From an uncultured Chromatiaceae bacterium (GTDB lineage: Bacteria > Pseudomonadota > Gammaproteobacteria > DRLM01): DNA of 58,783 nt. This document shows positions 10,738 through 20,757 of this stretch, one piece after another (position 1 is the first letter of the stretch; the number at the start of each line of letters is the position of its first letter). The translations under genes and the position numbers were made by a program. A model generated the notes under the pieces. It had not been told where the DNA came from. It saw only the letters and a list, made by a program, of their open reading frames with translations, and did not search any database. The stretch covers positions 1 to 58,783 of the forward strand of contig CALZJG010000041.1 in assembly GCA_945787555.1 (NCBI GenBank). The letters are read 5' to 3'.

Positions 10738-12198
10738 TCACACCCCGTGTTTGGCAATGTCAACATGATGTGTCGCCAGTCTAAGTTCGGCGCGAAAACG
10801 CGCATGGCGCTGGCTGAATGCGGTGTTATCGCGTGGCGTGAAGCCTATGCCGCTCGCATGACTATCCCAGCGCGGCGAGCGACCTGCCAATAAACACGCG
10901 AGCCCGCGTGCGGTGGCTTCCACGGCGGCGGGGCGCTGGACGGGCAAATGCGCGATATCCGCGAGGCGCTGGCAGAGCCCGTCTAGCTGCGACAGTCCAC
11001 CGCTGACGACGATACGCTGCGGCGCTGCCTCACTAGATAAGGCGACGAGATTTGAGTGCAACAGAAAGACGATGCTTTCGATCACCGCCACCGCTTGCGC
11101 GGCCAGATCGCCCGTACCGATAAAACGCGGGGTGAGATCGGCCACCCAATAAGGGCTGCCGAGACCCGCTACGCTGTTGATGAACAACGGCGGTTCGGCG
11201 ATGCTCTCCAGCCACAAGGGTAGCTGTGCAATGAGCGCTTGTGGGTCGCTAGCGTGTTGGGCCGCCAGCCATTGCAGGGCGCTGCCGGCGCCGTTAACCG
11301 TGCCTTCCTGGACGTAATAGCGGATCTTATCGTCTCTGTAGGCGAGCGTGGACAACAGCGCGCCTAGCGGGGGGAGACGCCGGCTCGGCGATTGCAGAAA
11401 TGCCCCCGTGCCGAGATTGACATACACCGTGCCGGACAGGGGTGGACCGTAACCGAATAGCGCGGCGGCTTGATCGCCGATCAGGACAGTGAGCGGAATA
11501 TTCTGTCTGTTTACACGCAAAGTGCCATAGGCATGCTGAGAGGCCACGCATTGTGGCAACGGTGCGCGCGGCAAACCGAAGAAAGCCAGCAAGTGCGTAT
11601 CCCATTGCTCGTCGCGCAGATTCCACAATAAGGTGCGTGCAGCGTTGGAAGGATCGACCCACAGGGGACGTTCTTCGAGCAGACGATACAGTAAATAACT
11701 GGCGAGTGGACCAAAGGCTAGCCGCTCCGCCTGCGCCGCCGCGGTGACGGCCGGCACATGGTCCAAGCACCAACGCAATTTGCTGGCGCCGTAATGTGGT
11801 GACAGGACCAGCCCGGTTCGCATACGAATGTCGCCGGCATGTTCGACCACGCCATCGATGACATTGGCGGCGCGCCGATCCTGCCAACTCAATACCGGTG
11901 TCAACGCCGCGCCGCTGGCTCGGTCCCAACACACCACGTTGGAGCGCTGCGTGGCCAAGCCGGCCGCGACGATGTGGGCGCTATCTGCGCCCAATTGCGT
12001 CAACGCCGACTCCGTCGCGTGACGCAGTGAGACGACCAATTCCTCCGGGTCTTGTTCGACGCGATCGGGCGCCGGATGCTGGGTCGTCACCGGCACGGCG
12101 GCACTGGCGGCGATATCACCTTGGGCATCGAAGACCAGGGCGCGACTGCTTTGACCGCCCTGATCCAGCGCGAGGTATAGCGCTGCGCGCGCGCCCAT
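10738..12198 (-). CDS. FGGY-family kinase, glycerol-kinase-like
   Basis: 486 aa with both FGGY actin-like lobes. The N-terminus reads LALDQGGQSSRALVFD, followed by RVEQDPEEL, SWQDRR and GLVLSPHYGASKLRW. These parallel glycerol kinase (DQGTTSSR, VEQDPEEI, WQDRR, TGLV-DPYFS-TK-W). The C-lobe has VLIGDQAAALFG, NLGTGAFL and VVSGGLSQLD. It phosphorylates a polyol with ATP; glycerol is the best guess from the motifs and the operon. It departs from canonical GlpK at DQGT (DQGG here), so substrate preference could differ. It begins 9 nt after the DUF4399 gene and is followed 45 nt later by the GDPD gene. Confidence 0.88.
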   Translation of the reverse strand: MGARAALYLALDQGGQSSRALVFDAQGDIAASAAVPVTTQHPAPDRVEQDPEELVVSLRHATESALTQLGADSAHIVAAGLATQRSNVVCWDRASGAALTPVLSWQDRRAANVIDGVVEHAGDIRMRTGLVLSPHYGASKLRWCLDHVPAVTAAAQAERLAFGPLASYLLYRLLEERPLWVDPSNAARTLLWNLRDEQWDTHLLAFFGLPRAPLPQCVASQHAYGTLRVNRQNIPLTVLIGDQAAALFGYGPPLSGTVYVNLGTGAFLQSPSRRLPPLGALLSTLAYRDDKIRYYVQEGTVNGAGSALQWLAAQHASDPQALIAQLPLWLESIAEPPLFINSVAGLGSPYWVADLTPRFIGTGDLAAQAVAVIESIVFLLHSNLVALSSEAAPQRIVVSGGLSQLDGLCQRLADIAHLPVQRPAAVEATARGLACLLAGRSPRWDSHASGIGFTPRDNTAFSQRHARFRAELRLATHHVDIAKHGV

Positions 12199-12207
12199 AC
12201 GCGGCGC

Positions 12208-12639
12208 TTATTTCGTCGCTTCGACGTTGATGGTGATTTTCTCGGAGACCAGTGCCGGCTGATGGGGAATGTGTTGATGATCTCCCAGCATCAATTGCAG
12301 GCTGTGTTGGCCGGCGGGTAGCTCCAGCGTGGTTTCAGTTTGACCGCCGCCGAAGTGGCGATGCTTTGCATCCTTGGGCAGGGGCTGATTCAGTGGCGGC
12401 AGTGTGCCGACATTGATGAGCAGGTGATGATGACCGGTGTTCACTTGATCGACGCCCGCCGGTGCCACACCCATGCCCTTGAGGCCGAAACGCACCGTGA
12501 CCGGACTTGTGACAGTCGCGCCGTCTGCAGGCGAGATGAGGTAGATTTGCGCAGACTCCGGCGCCGGCGTGACGGCGTAGGCGTGGGAGGCGCACAGCAG
12601 GGCGGCACAAGACAAAAACCGGGTCGCGGATTTCAGCAT
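12208..12639 (-). CDS. DUF4399 periplasmic protein
   Basis: A 143-aa exported protein. Residues 1-22 are a Sec signal peptide ending near SHAYA. The mature part is one DUF4399 domain (LISPADGATVTSPVTVRFGL, HHHLLIN, HRHFGGGQTET, LGDHQHIPH), rich in histidines that could bind metal. Function is unknown. ATG at 12639 has AGGAG about 9 nt upstream; an upstream in-frame start at 12696 was rejected because it hides the signal peptide. It is the first gene of the minus-strand FGGY-GDPD-GlpD run. Confidence 0.9.
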   Translation of the reverse strand: MLKSATRFLSCAALLCASHAYAVTPAPESAQIYLISPADGATVTSPVTVRFGLKGMGVAPAGVDQVNTGHHHLLINVGTLPPLNQPLPKDAKHRHFGGGQTETTLELPAGQHSLQLMLGDHQHIPHQPALVSEKITINVEATK

Positions 12640-12783
12640 GGTATGAGCTCCTTTTCTTGGTGAGGGGCAGCGGCCTGTTATTCTGACCGAGTACAACGCT
12701 CAGAATTCTAGCACTCCTATGCCTGTCAGTCGCTGGTGTAATCGCAGTATCATCGGCGTGACGACTAAATATAGAGATACACC

Positions 12784-13161
12784 ATGACTGTGGAGATAGG
12801 AGCGATCTTGCATGTAGGTGTTTTGGTGCGCGACACGGCGCGAGCCCTGGCCTTTTACCGCGACGTGCTGGGCATGGCGCAGGATAGCGCGCGTCCCGAT
12901 CTGGGTTATCCCGGCGCGTGGCTATGGGTGGGCGGCCAGCAGATCCACCTCATGGAATTACCCAATCCCGATCCCAGCCAAGGACGGCCCGCGCATGGCG
13001 GACGTGATCGCCATGTGGCATTGAGCGTGCGCGACTTACAGACACTGCGCTCCACCTTGGAGGCAGCGCTGGTGCCGTGTACGGTCAGCAAGTCGGGTCG
13101 CCGGGCCTTGTTCTGTCGCGACCCGGATGGAAACGCCTTGGAATTCGTGGAAAGCCTTTAG
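12784..13161 (+). CDS. VOC (glyoxalase/bleomycin-resistance) family protein
   Basis: A 125-aa single VOC module: LHVGVLVRDTARALAFYRDVLGM at the N-terminus, HLMELPNPD in the middle, and FCRDPDGNALEFVES at the C-terminus supplying a metal-ligand Glu. The family includes lyases, dioxygenases and resistance proteins; the sequence does not decide the substrate. Divergent from DUF4399 and convergent with rnd, 7 nt away. Confidence 0.9.
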   Translation: MTVEIGAILHVGVLVRDTARALAFYRDVLGMAQDSARPDLGYPGAWLWVGGQQIHLMELPNPDPSQGRPAHGGRDRHVALSVRDLQTLRSTLEAALVPCTVSKSGRRALFCRDPDGNALEFVESL

Positions 13162-13168
13162 CAGACGG

Positions 13169-14329
13169 CTAGGCGGCGCCCAGCAGCAGTGCGCCGTCCT
13201 TGATGCGTAGACTGTGTTCGCCGCGTAGCACCGCCGTCAACTCCTCGCCGGCTAGCTTCTTGCGCCAACCTTTCAGTAGCGACAGATTCGTCTCGCCGCG
13301 CACCAAGGCCTCCAGTTCTTTGCGGCTGGTGAGTGCGCTGGGATGAATATTTTCACGAATTCCGATCAAACGCACCACCGCCAGCAGCATGTCGACCACA
13401 GCGTCTTGTTGCGAATTGAGTGGTTCGGGGCGGTGATGTTCGGGCAAAGGATGTGGCGGTGTGCGTTGCGCCTCGACTATCAATGCAACCAAGTCGTCAC
13501 CATGACGCGCCAGTAATCGGTCATTGAGGCCGCGGATGTGGCGCAGTTCCTTCATATCGCCCGGCAGCAGACGCGCAATGTCGATCAGTGACTCGTCCTT
13601 GAGCAACCATCCGCGCGGTTTGTTCTCATCTCGCGCGGTGCGTTCGCGCCAGGCGGCGAGATGTTGCAATGCGGATAGGTGGCGGCCGCGCAATTTGCTG
13701 ATGCCTTTGACGCGCTCCCAGGCCTGCGCGGGGGGATTGGCATAGGTAGCAGGGCTGCACAGCACGCGCAGGTCCTCGTCCAACCAGGCCAGGCGGCCAC
13801 GCTGATGCAACTCGTCACGCAACGCCGGATAGAGGGCCGCGAGATGGCGCACATCGTCGGCGGCGTATTCCAATTGAGCGGCAGGCAAAGGGCGCCGTGT
13901 CCAATCGGCGCGCGAGTGCGCCTTATGCAGTTTCACGCCGAGACGGGTTTCCACCAAACCGGCATAGCCGACTTGATCGGGCATGCCCAGCAAGGGCGCC
14001 GCGATTTGGGTGTCGAACACCGGTTCCGGCACACTGTCACGCAGGTGATAAAAGATCTCCAAATCTTGCCGCGCAGCGTGCATGACCTTGGTGATGCGTG
14101 TGTCATATAACAGTGCGAGTAACGGCTCTAGGGACGGTAAGACCAAGGGGTCGATGCATGCCACGCGCTCTCCGTCAGAGACTTGCACCAGGCATAGTTG
14201 TGGATAATAGGTCTTTTCGCGCAGGAATTCCGTATCCACCGCCAGCCACTCGGCGGCGGCGATGTCGGCGCAAAACTGCTCCAGCGCGGCGGGAGTGGTA
14301 ATCGATATTGGCTTGTTGGATGCATTCAT
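13169..14329 (-). CDS. rnd: Ribonuclease D
   Basis: A 3'-5' exoribonuclease that trims tRNA and other stable RNA precursors. The DEDDy exonuclease domain is N-terminal (Exo I AVDTEFLRE; Exo II around VMHAARQDLEIFY; Exo III YAADDVRHL with the Tyr). An HRDC domain follows (LRGRHLSALQHLAAWRE to RLLARHGDDLV) and then a C-terminal HRDC-like region. ATG at 14329 gives MNASNKPIS and 386 aa; a TTG at 14347 is in frame but less likely. It lies 45 nt beyond the last of the three tandem small-RNA terminators. Confidence 0.95.
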   Translation of the reverse strand: MNASNKPISITTPAALEQFCADIAAAEWLAVDTEFLREKTYYPQLCLVQVSDGERVACIDPLVLPSLEPLLALLYDTRITKVMHAARQDLEIFYHLRDSVPEPVFDTQIAAPLLGMPDQVGYAGLVETRLGVKLHKAHSRADWTRRPLPAAQLEYAADDVRHLAALYPALRDELHQRGRLAWLDEDLRVLCSPATYANPPAQAWERVKGISKLRGRHLSALQHLAAWRERTARDENKPRGWLLKDESLIDIARLLPGDMKELRHIRGLNDRLLARHGDDLVALIVEAQRTPPHPLPEHHRPEPLNSQQDAVVDMLLAVVRLIGIRENIHPSALTSRKELEALVRGETNLSLLKGWRKKLAGEELTAVLRGEHSLRIKDGALLLGAA

Positions 14330-14374
14330 GGGCGGCAAGGATAGCAATACCCACGTGGATGTGCGACTCGAGCG

Positions 14375-14409
14375 AAAAAAGAAAGCCCCGGCGTAAACAC
14401 GACGGGGCT
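14375..14409 (-). terminator. Terminator of sibling 1
   Basis: AGCCCCG (14384-14390 on plus) pairs with CGGGGCT (14403-14409), followed on the minus strand by TTTC and then TTTTTT (14380-14375). Confidence 0.85.
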
Positions 14410-14462
14410 CAGTGGGTGGCCGAGATGACGATGAGGGGGAGGGGGAGGGGTATCGCCATCTC
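14375..14462 (-). ncRNA. Predicted C-rich-loop small RNA, sibling 1
   Basis: About 88 nt. Hairpin 1: minus-strand GAGATGGCGAT (14462-14452) pairs with ATCGTCATCTC (14432-14422), 11 bp with one G-U, around a 19-nt loop of almost pure C interrupted by U. Compared with siblings 2 and 3, three base pairs covary (first, tenth and eleventh), which argues that the RNA fold is selected. A linker with CCACCCAC precedes the terminator. It is the most diverged sibling and lies closest to rnd. The small-RNA role is inferred from structure only. Confidence 0.72.
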
Positions 14463-14469
14463 GGTTTCC

Positions 14470-14498
14470 ATTATCCAAATCAACGCTCGGGAAACTGT
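14470..14498 (-). promoter_or_regulatory. Promoter-like boxes of sibling 1
   Basis: Minus-strand ACAGTT (14498-14493), 17-nt spacer, GATAAT (14475-14470), then 7-8 nt to the hairpin base. The -10 is good; the -35 is poor for sigma-70 but sits at the same place as AAAGTT in the siblings. Confidence 0.5.
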
Positions 14499-14552
14499 GC
14501 GCTCGGTCACATTATCCACGTTTGATGTGACGATCTTCACGCTCATGAGGCG

Positions 14553-14583
14553 AAAAAATAGCCCCAACGGCTACGTCGGGGCT
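14553..14583 (-). terminator. Terminator of sibling 2
   Basis: A 10-bp stem (14560-14569 with 14574-14583, one G-U) closed by a TAGC tetraloop, then A and TTTTTT (14558-14553) on the minus strand. Confidence 0.9.
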
Positions 14584-14640
14584 CAGTGGGTGGCTCAGAT
14601 GACGGCGGGGGGGGTAGGGGGGGAGGGGTGCCGCCATCTG
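14553..14640 (-). ncRNA. Predicted C-rich-loop small RNA, sibling 2
   Basis: About 88 nt. Hairpin 1: CAGATGGCGGC (14640-14630) pairs with GCCGTCATCTG (14606-14596), 11 bp with one G-U. The 23-nt loop is made of C runs of 4, 7 and 8 separated by single U and UA. The linker and terminator are identical to sibling 3, indicating recent duplication or gene conversion. The loop would be able to pair with any G-rich Shine-Dalgarno region. Confidence 0.72.
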
Positions 14641-14647
14641 GTTAACT

Positions 14648-14676
14648 TGGTTAACGGGTGCCGTTGGGGAAACTTT
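14648..14676 (-). promoter_or_regulatory. Promoter-like boxes of sibling 2
   Basis: Minus-strand AAAGTT (14676-14671), 17 nt, TAACCA (14653-14648), same spacing to the hairpin as in siblings 1 and 3. The -10 is weak; the CTAAAGTTTCC box is the conserved part. Confidence 0.35.
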
Positions 14677-14745
14677 AGCGTTTCGGTAAAAATATTTTTT
14701 GACTGGCACGGTGGCGCGCCGCTGTCGTGAGATTCCGGTATAGGC

Positions 14746-14777
14746 AAAAAAATAGCCCCAACGGCTACGTCGGGGCT
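14746..14777 (-). terminator. Terminator of sibling 3
   Basis: Same 10-bp TAGC-loop stem as sibling 2 (14754-14777), followed by A and TTTTTTT (14752-14746) on the minus strand. Confidence 0.9.
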
Positions 14778-14836
14778 CAGTGGGTGGCTCAGATGACGGC
14801 GGGGGGGGTTGGGGGGGATGAGGATGCCGCCATCTG
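14746..14836 (-). ncRNA. Predicted C-rich-loop small RNA, sibling 3
   Basis: About 91 nt. Hairpin 1: CAGATGGCGGC (14836-14826) with GCCGTCATCTG (14800-14790). The 25-nt loop (14825-14801) starts ATCCTCAT and continues with C runs of 7 and 8 separated by AA. Its UCAUCCCCC segment is perfectly complementary over 9 nt to GGGGGATGA (4066-4074), the ribosome site of the REC-GGDEF-EAL gene; this could be chance, since such sites are G-rich. It is the first unit after purB (15065). Confidence 0.72.
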
Positions 14837-14843
14837 GTCGTAC

Positions 14844-14872
14844 TTTATAGCGGGCCCATTAGGTGGAACTTT
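14844..14872 (-). promoter_or_regulatory. Promoter-like boxes of sibling 3
   Basis: Minus-strand AAAGTT (14872-14867), 17 nt, TATAAA (14849-14844), 7-9 nt to the hairpin base. The remaining bases up to the purB stop (14873-15064) show no gene. Confidence 0.5.
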
Positions 14873-15064
14873 AGGGGAATCTGGGAAATTTTCTGTATTC
14901 GTTTGCGCGACGCGTCCGAGTAGGCAGTGCGAGCGGTTTTCGCGCCTGAGCATGCGTCAGGATGTCGCTTCCCTCCCACCCCGGCATGGAGATGGGGGGA
15001 TCCGATACTGGACTCGAATGATCAATAATCCGATCCGCGGCCGCATGAACGGGATTGGCTCGCT

Positions 15065-17108
<2,044 letters not shown>

Positions 17109-17134
17109 GATGCTCGCTGTGATTAAAAGTCCAA

Positions 17135-18256
17135 TTATCGCTCTATTTGCTCGATAGTGCCGCCCCCCAGGCATTCCTCACCTAGGTAGAACACCGCCGC
17201 CTGACCAGGGGTGACGGCGCGCTGTGGGAGATCAAAGGCCACATACAGGGTATTTTCCGCTCCGGCGCTGATTTCGCAGCCTTGCTCGTGTTGCCGGTAG
17301 CGGGATTTGGCGTGGCAGCGTAAGGGTAAAGCCGGGGCTGCGTCGGCCACCCAATGCAGTGCGCTCGCCACCAGGGCGCGGCTGTAGAGCAGCGGGTGAT
17401 CGCCCTGGGCGACGATCAGGGTATTACTGGCCAGGTCTTTATCCACCACATACCACGGGCTGTCGGCGGCGTCGCGTCGCCCCCCGATCCCGATGCCCTT
17501 GCGTTGTCCTAAGGTGTGATACATCAGACCGCGATGTTGGCCCACTAGATCACCCTCGGGGGTGCGAATGTCGCCTGGCTGGGCGGGCAGGTAGCGGGCC
17601 AGAAAGCGATTGAAATCGCGTTCACCGATGAAGCAAATACCGGTGGAATCCTTCTTGGCAGCGTTAGCGAAGCCGGCCTCGGCGGCGATGGCGCGCACGT
17701 CGGTTTTGAGCAACTCGCCGAGCGGGAACAGTGTGCGGGCGAGTTGTTGTTGACTCACGGTATAAAGGAAATAAGTCTGATCCTTGCTGTCGTCGCGCGC
17801 CTTGAGCAGCCGCCAGCGGCCGTCGCGATAAGCGTTGCGCGCGTAGTGGCCGGTGGCGATGCAATCCGCGCCTAGCGCCAGGGCGTGATCGAGAAAGGCG
17901 CGGAACTTGATTTCCTTGTTGCAGAGGATGTCTGGGTTGGGCGTGCGGCCCTGGCGGTACTCGGCCAGAAAGTGCGCGAACACACGATCCCAGTATTCCT
18001 GGGTGAAATTGACAGCCTCCAGCTCGATACCCAGGCGCTCGCACACATCCAGTGCGTCGCGGGCATCTTCGGTCGCGGTGCAAGGTGTGTCGGGGTCGGT
18101 TTCCTCCCAGTTTTTCATGAATGCGCCGCCCACGTCGTAGCCTTGTCGCAGCAGCAACAAGGCCGCCACCGACGAATCGACCCCCCCGGACATGCCGGCA
18201 ATGACACGTGTTTGGCGTGGTTCGCGTGCTTGAGGCGGTGCGGACGAGTGGGTCAA
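17135..18256 (-). CDS. mnmA: tRNA 2-thiouridylase MnmA
   Basis: Thiolates U34 of Lys, Glu and Gln tRNAs. The PP-loop [18 protein letters not shown] is near residue 20. The first catalytic Cys is in [12 protein letters not shown] and the second in [16 protein letters not shown] and the C-terminal barrel are present. The preferred start is TTG at 18256, overlapping the TGA of the upstream Nudix gene (TTGA) and giving 373 aa. Another TTG lies at 18310. The order nudJ-mnmA-hflD-purB is conserved in gammaproteobacteria. Confidence 0.95.
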   Translation of the reverse strand: MTHSSAPPQAREPRQTRVIAGMSGGVDSSVAALLLLRQGYDVGGAFMKNWEETDPDTPCTATEDARDALDVCERLGIELEAVNFTQEYWDRVFAHFLAEYRQGRTPNPDILCNKEIKFRAFLDHALALGADCIATGHYARNAYRDGRWRLLKARDDSKDQTYFLYTVSQQQLARTLFPLGELLKTDVRAIAAEAGFANAAKKDSTGICFIGERDFNRFLARYLPAQPGDIRTPEGDLVGQHRGLMYHTLGQRKGIGIGGRRDAADSPWYVVDKDLASNTLIVAQGDHPLLYSRALVASALHWVADAAPALPLRCHAKSRYRQHEQGCEISAGAENTLYVAFDLPQRAVTPGQAAVFYLGEECLGGGTIEQIER

Positions 18257-18708
18257 GGCAGTTCCACCACGTCGTTGTACAAGTCCAGCGGATAGCGCTT
18301 GCCGGCGCAATAATCATCGATGCAGCGCACCACCAAGGGACTACGCGGTGTGTGCGTCCCGCCTAACACCTCATCACGGCTGAGCCACAGATTGGCGAGG
18401 ATGTCCTTGTCCAAGGCGCGGGTGGCGTCCCGCTCGCCGCAGGTGCCGATCAAGCTCAGGCGTACAAAGGTGCGTTGGGTCGGCTGATGTACCCAGCGAT
18501 AGACGCCCAGCAGCGCGCTGGGAGTGAAGTCACGGCCGGTTTCTTCCAGGGTTTCACGCACCGCCGCGTCCACCACACTTTCGCCGGCTTCAAGATGTCC
18601 AGCGGGTTGATTGACCACGCGGCGACCTTCCGCGTGCTCCTCGACCAGCAGAAAACGGCCGCCTTGCTCGATGACAGCGGCCACGGTGACAGAGGGTGCC
18701 CATTTCAT
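18253..18708 (-). CDS. nudJ: Nudix hydrolase, NudJ-type
   Basis: 151 aa with an intact Nudix box, [22 protein letters not shown] (G-x5-E-x7-RE-x2-EE-x-G). The N-terminus [24 protein letters not shown] and the length match NudJ, which hydrolyses thiamine pyrophosphate precursors and nucleoside di/triphosphates in E. coli. ATG at 18708; longer in-frame starts would overlap rluE. It overlaps mnmA by 4 nt. The symbol rests on motif, length and position beside mnmA. Confidence 0.87.
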   Translation of the reverse strand: MKWAPSVTVAAVIEQGGRFLLVEEHAEGRRVVNQPAGHLEAGESVVDAAVRETLEETGRDFTPSALLGVYRWVHQPTQRTFVRLSLIGTCGERDATRALDKDILANLWLSRDEVLGGTHTPRSPLVVRCIDDYCAGKRYPLDLYNDVVELP

Positions 18709-18742
18709 ATCGAAAATTATAACTGAATCAGTCAGTTTTAGC

Positions 18743-19303
18743 CTAGGTCGAATGTGATGGGTGGGATGCGGCGGTGCGCGTCCACTGACCCAAGCCCAAG
18801 TCACGCAGCCGCCACGGACCAATGCGGTGTCGAATCAGGCGCAAGGTGGGATGACCCACCGCTGCACTCATGCGTCGTACTTGACGGTTGCGGCCCTCAC
18901 GGATCACCAGTTCCAGCCACGTGGTGGGGATGTTGGCACGATAACGGATGGGCGGATCACGCGGCCACAGGGCGGGTGCGGCGATGCGCTCGGCCAGGGC
19001 CGGGAGGGTGAGGCCGTCTTTTAGTTGCACGCCCTCGCGCAGCCGCTGCAGCGCGACTTCATCAGGCTCGCCTTCGACTTGCACCCAATAGTGCTTGGTC
19101 ATTTTGTGGCGCGGGTCGGTGATACGGTGTTGCAAGGCGCCATCATCGGTGAGCAGCACTAGCCCTTCACTGTCACGATCCAATCGTCCGGCCGGATAAA
19201 AACCGCGCAGCGGGATGTAATCTTTTAGTGTAGGCCGCTGTTCGGCGTCCGTGAATTGACACAGCACGCCATAAGGTTTGTTGAATAGGATCAGAGCGCT
19301 CAT
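18743..19303 (-). CDS. rluE: 23S rRNA pseudouridine(2457) synthase RluE
   Basis: 186-aa RsuA-family enzyme without the S4 domain. The catalytic motif [18 protein letters not shown] contains the nucleophilic Asp. KPYGVLCQF at the N-terminus and [24 protein letters not shown] at the C-terminus are the usual flanking motifs. It is divergent from icd, the same pairing as in E. coli. Confidence 0.94.
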   Translation of the reverse strand: MSALILFNKPYGVLCQFTDAEQRPTLKDYIPLRGFYPAGRLDRDSEGLVLLTDDGALQHRITDPRHKMTKHYWVQVEGEPDEVALQRLREGVQLKDGLTLPALAERIAAPALWPRDPPIRYRANIPTTWLELVIREGRNRQVRRMSAAVGHPTLRLIRHRIGPWRLRDLGLGQWTRTAASHPSHST

Positions 19304-19399
19304 GGACTAGACTTACAGAGGGGTGCCAGTTAGCGGCCGAGAGGGGATAACTGCTAATATGCGCACCATTGGTTAAAGGCAGCATCTTAGGAGAACAAC

Positions 19400-20659
19400 A
19401 TGGCCTACCACAAGATCCAGGTTCCGAATGAGGGTGAGCGGATCACCGCCCAGGTGGATGGTGAGTTACATGTGCCCGATCATCCCATCATCCCTTTTAT
19501 CGAGGGTGACGGCATCGGCGTGGATGTGACCCCGGTTATGCGGGCCGTGGTTGACGCGGCGGTGGAGCAGGCCTATGGCGGGCGTCGCCGAATCGCGTGG
19601 ATGGAAATCTACGCAGGCGAGAAAGCCACCGAAGTGTACGGCCAGGATAAGTGGCTGCCGGAGGAGACGCTGGATGCGGTGCGCGAATTTGCCGTGTCGA
19701 TCAAAGGTCCGCTGACGACGCCGGTGGGCGGCGGTATACGCTCACTCAATGTCGCCTTGCGTCAACAATTGGATTTATACGTTTGCTTGCGCCCGGTACG
19801 CTACTACGCCGGCACACCCAGCCCGGTGAAAGCGCCTGAAAAAGTGGACATGGTGATCTTCCGTGAGAACTCCGAGGACATTTATGCCGGTATCGAATGG
19901 GCGGCAGAGACGGCCGAGGCACAACGGGTTATCAATTTCCTGCAACAAGAACTGGGTGTGACGAAAATACGCTTCCCCGACAGCTCAGGCATCGGCATTA
20001 AGCCCGTCTCGCGCGACGGCACACATCGTCTGGTGCACAAGGCCATACAATACGCCATCGACAATAATCGTCGTTCGGTGACCTTGGTGCACAAGGGCAA
20101 TATCATGAAATTCACCGAAGGTGCCTTCAAGAACTGGGGCTATGAACTGGCCAAGTATGAATATGGCGCCAAGGAAATCGACGGTGGGCCGTGGTGTCAC
20201 ATCACCAATCCCAAGAATGGCAACGATATCGTCATCAAGGACGTGATTGCAGACGCCTTCTTGCAGGAAATCATGATGCGTCCCGAGGATTTTGATGTCA
20301 TCGCCACGTTGAATTTGAACGGCGACTACATTTCCGATGCGTTGGCGGCACAAGTGGGCGGTATCGGCATTGCGCCGGGCGCCAACTTGTCCGATACCGT
20401 CGGCATGTTCGAGGCCACTCACGGTACGGCGCCAAAGTACGCCGGCAAAGATGTGGTGAATCCCAGTTCCTTGATATTGTCTGCCGAAATGATGCTGCGC
20501 CACCTCGGCTGGGCCGAGGCGGCTGATTTGATCGTCAAGGGCGTGAGTGGAGCCATTGCCGCCGGTACGGTCACACAAGATTTGGCGCGCCTGATGCCGG
20601 AAGCGCAGAAAGTGAGCTGTTCTGGTTTCGGTCGGGCGGTGATCGACCACATGGCATGA
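19400..20659 (+). CDS. icd: NADP-dependent isocitrate dehydrogenase
   Basis: TCA-cycle enzyme converting isocitrate to 2-oxoglutarate. 419 aa, very close to E. coli Icd along its length: [36 protein letters not shown] (with the regulatory Ser phosphorylated by AceK in E. coli), [35 protein letters not shown], and the C-terminal [10 protein letters not shown] that sets coenzyme choice. AGGAG lies 7 nt before the ATG. Monocistronic by appearance; a hairpin follows at 20682. Confidence 0.98.
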   Translation: MAYHKIQVPNEGERITAQVDGELHVPDHPIIPFIEGDGIGVDVTPVMRAVVDAAVEQAYGGRRRIAWMEIYAGEKATEVYGQDKWLPEETLDAVREFAVSIKGPLTTPVGGGIRSLNVALRQQLDLYVCLRPVRYYAGTPSPVKAPEKVDMVIFRENSEDIYAGIEWAAETAEAQRVINFLQQELGVTKIRFPDSSGIGIKPVSRDGTHRLVHKAIQYAIDNNRRSVTLVHKGNIMKFTEGAFKNWGYELAKYEYGAKEIDGGPWCHITNPKNGNDIVIKDVIADAFLQEIMMRPEDFDVIATLNLNGDYISDALAAQVGGIGIAPGANLSDTVGMFEATHGTAPKYAGKDVVNPSSLILSAEMMLRHLGWAEAADLIVKGVSGAIAAGTVTQDLARLMPEAQKVSCSGFGRAVIDHMA

Positions 20660-20681
20660 CGACTGTCGTGCAAAGTGAGTT

Positions 20682-20704
20682 GCGGGCCGAGGGAGTCGGC
20701 CCGC
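20682..20704. terminator. Hairpin between convergent icd and cspD
   Basis: GCGGGCCGA (20682-20690), loop GGGAG, TCGGCCCGC (20696-20704): a perfect 9-bp stem without a T-run. It may end transcription in a Rho-assisted way. A second small inverted repeat (GTTAAC copies near 20738-20757) lies just before the cspD stop. Confidence 0.45.
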
Positions 20705-20757
20705 GCGAATTCTAGGCTTTGATGGCGGCGTCCGGCGTTAACGCTATGGTGTTAACG

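Larger units (their letters stand above)
14375..14872 (-). repeat. Triple tandem small-RNA gene array
   Basis: Three ~90-nt units in the same direction, at a period of ~178-196 nt, between purB and rnd. Each unit has, in order on the minus strand, an (A/C)AGTT -35-like box, 17 nt, a -10-like box, 9 nt, a GATGGCG start of hairpin 1, a C-rich loop, the conserved linker GCCACCCACTGAG, and a GC hairpin with U-tract. Units 2 and 3 are identical outside the loops. Unit 1 differs but keeps pairing through compensatory changes. No open reading frame runs through the units. Confidence 0.8.

Noticed and set aside
14375-14872. CRISPR array
   Set aside because: Only three long units with internal hairpins and terminators; no short identical repeats with unique spacers and no cas genes.
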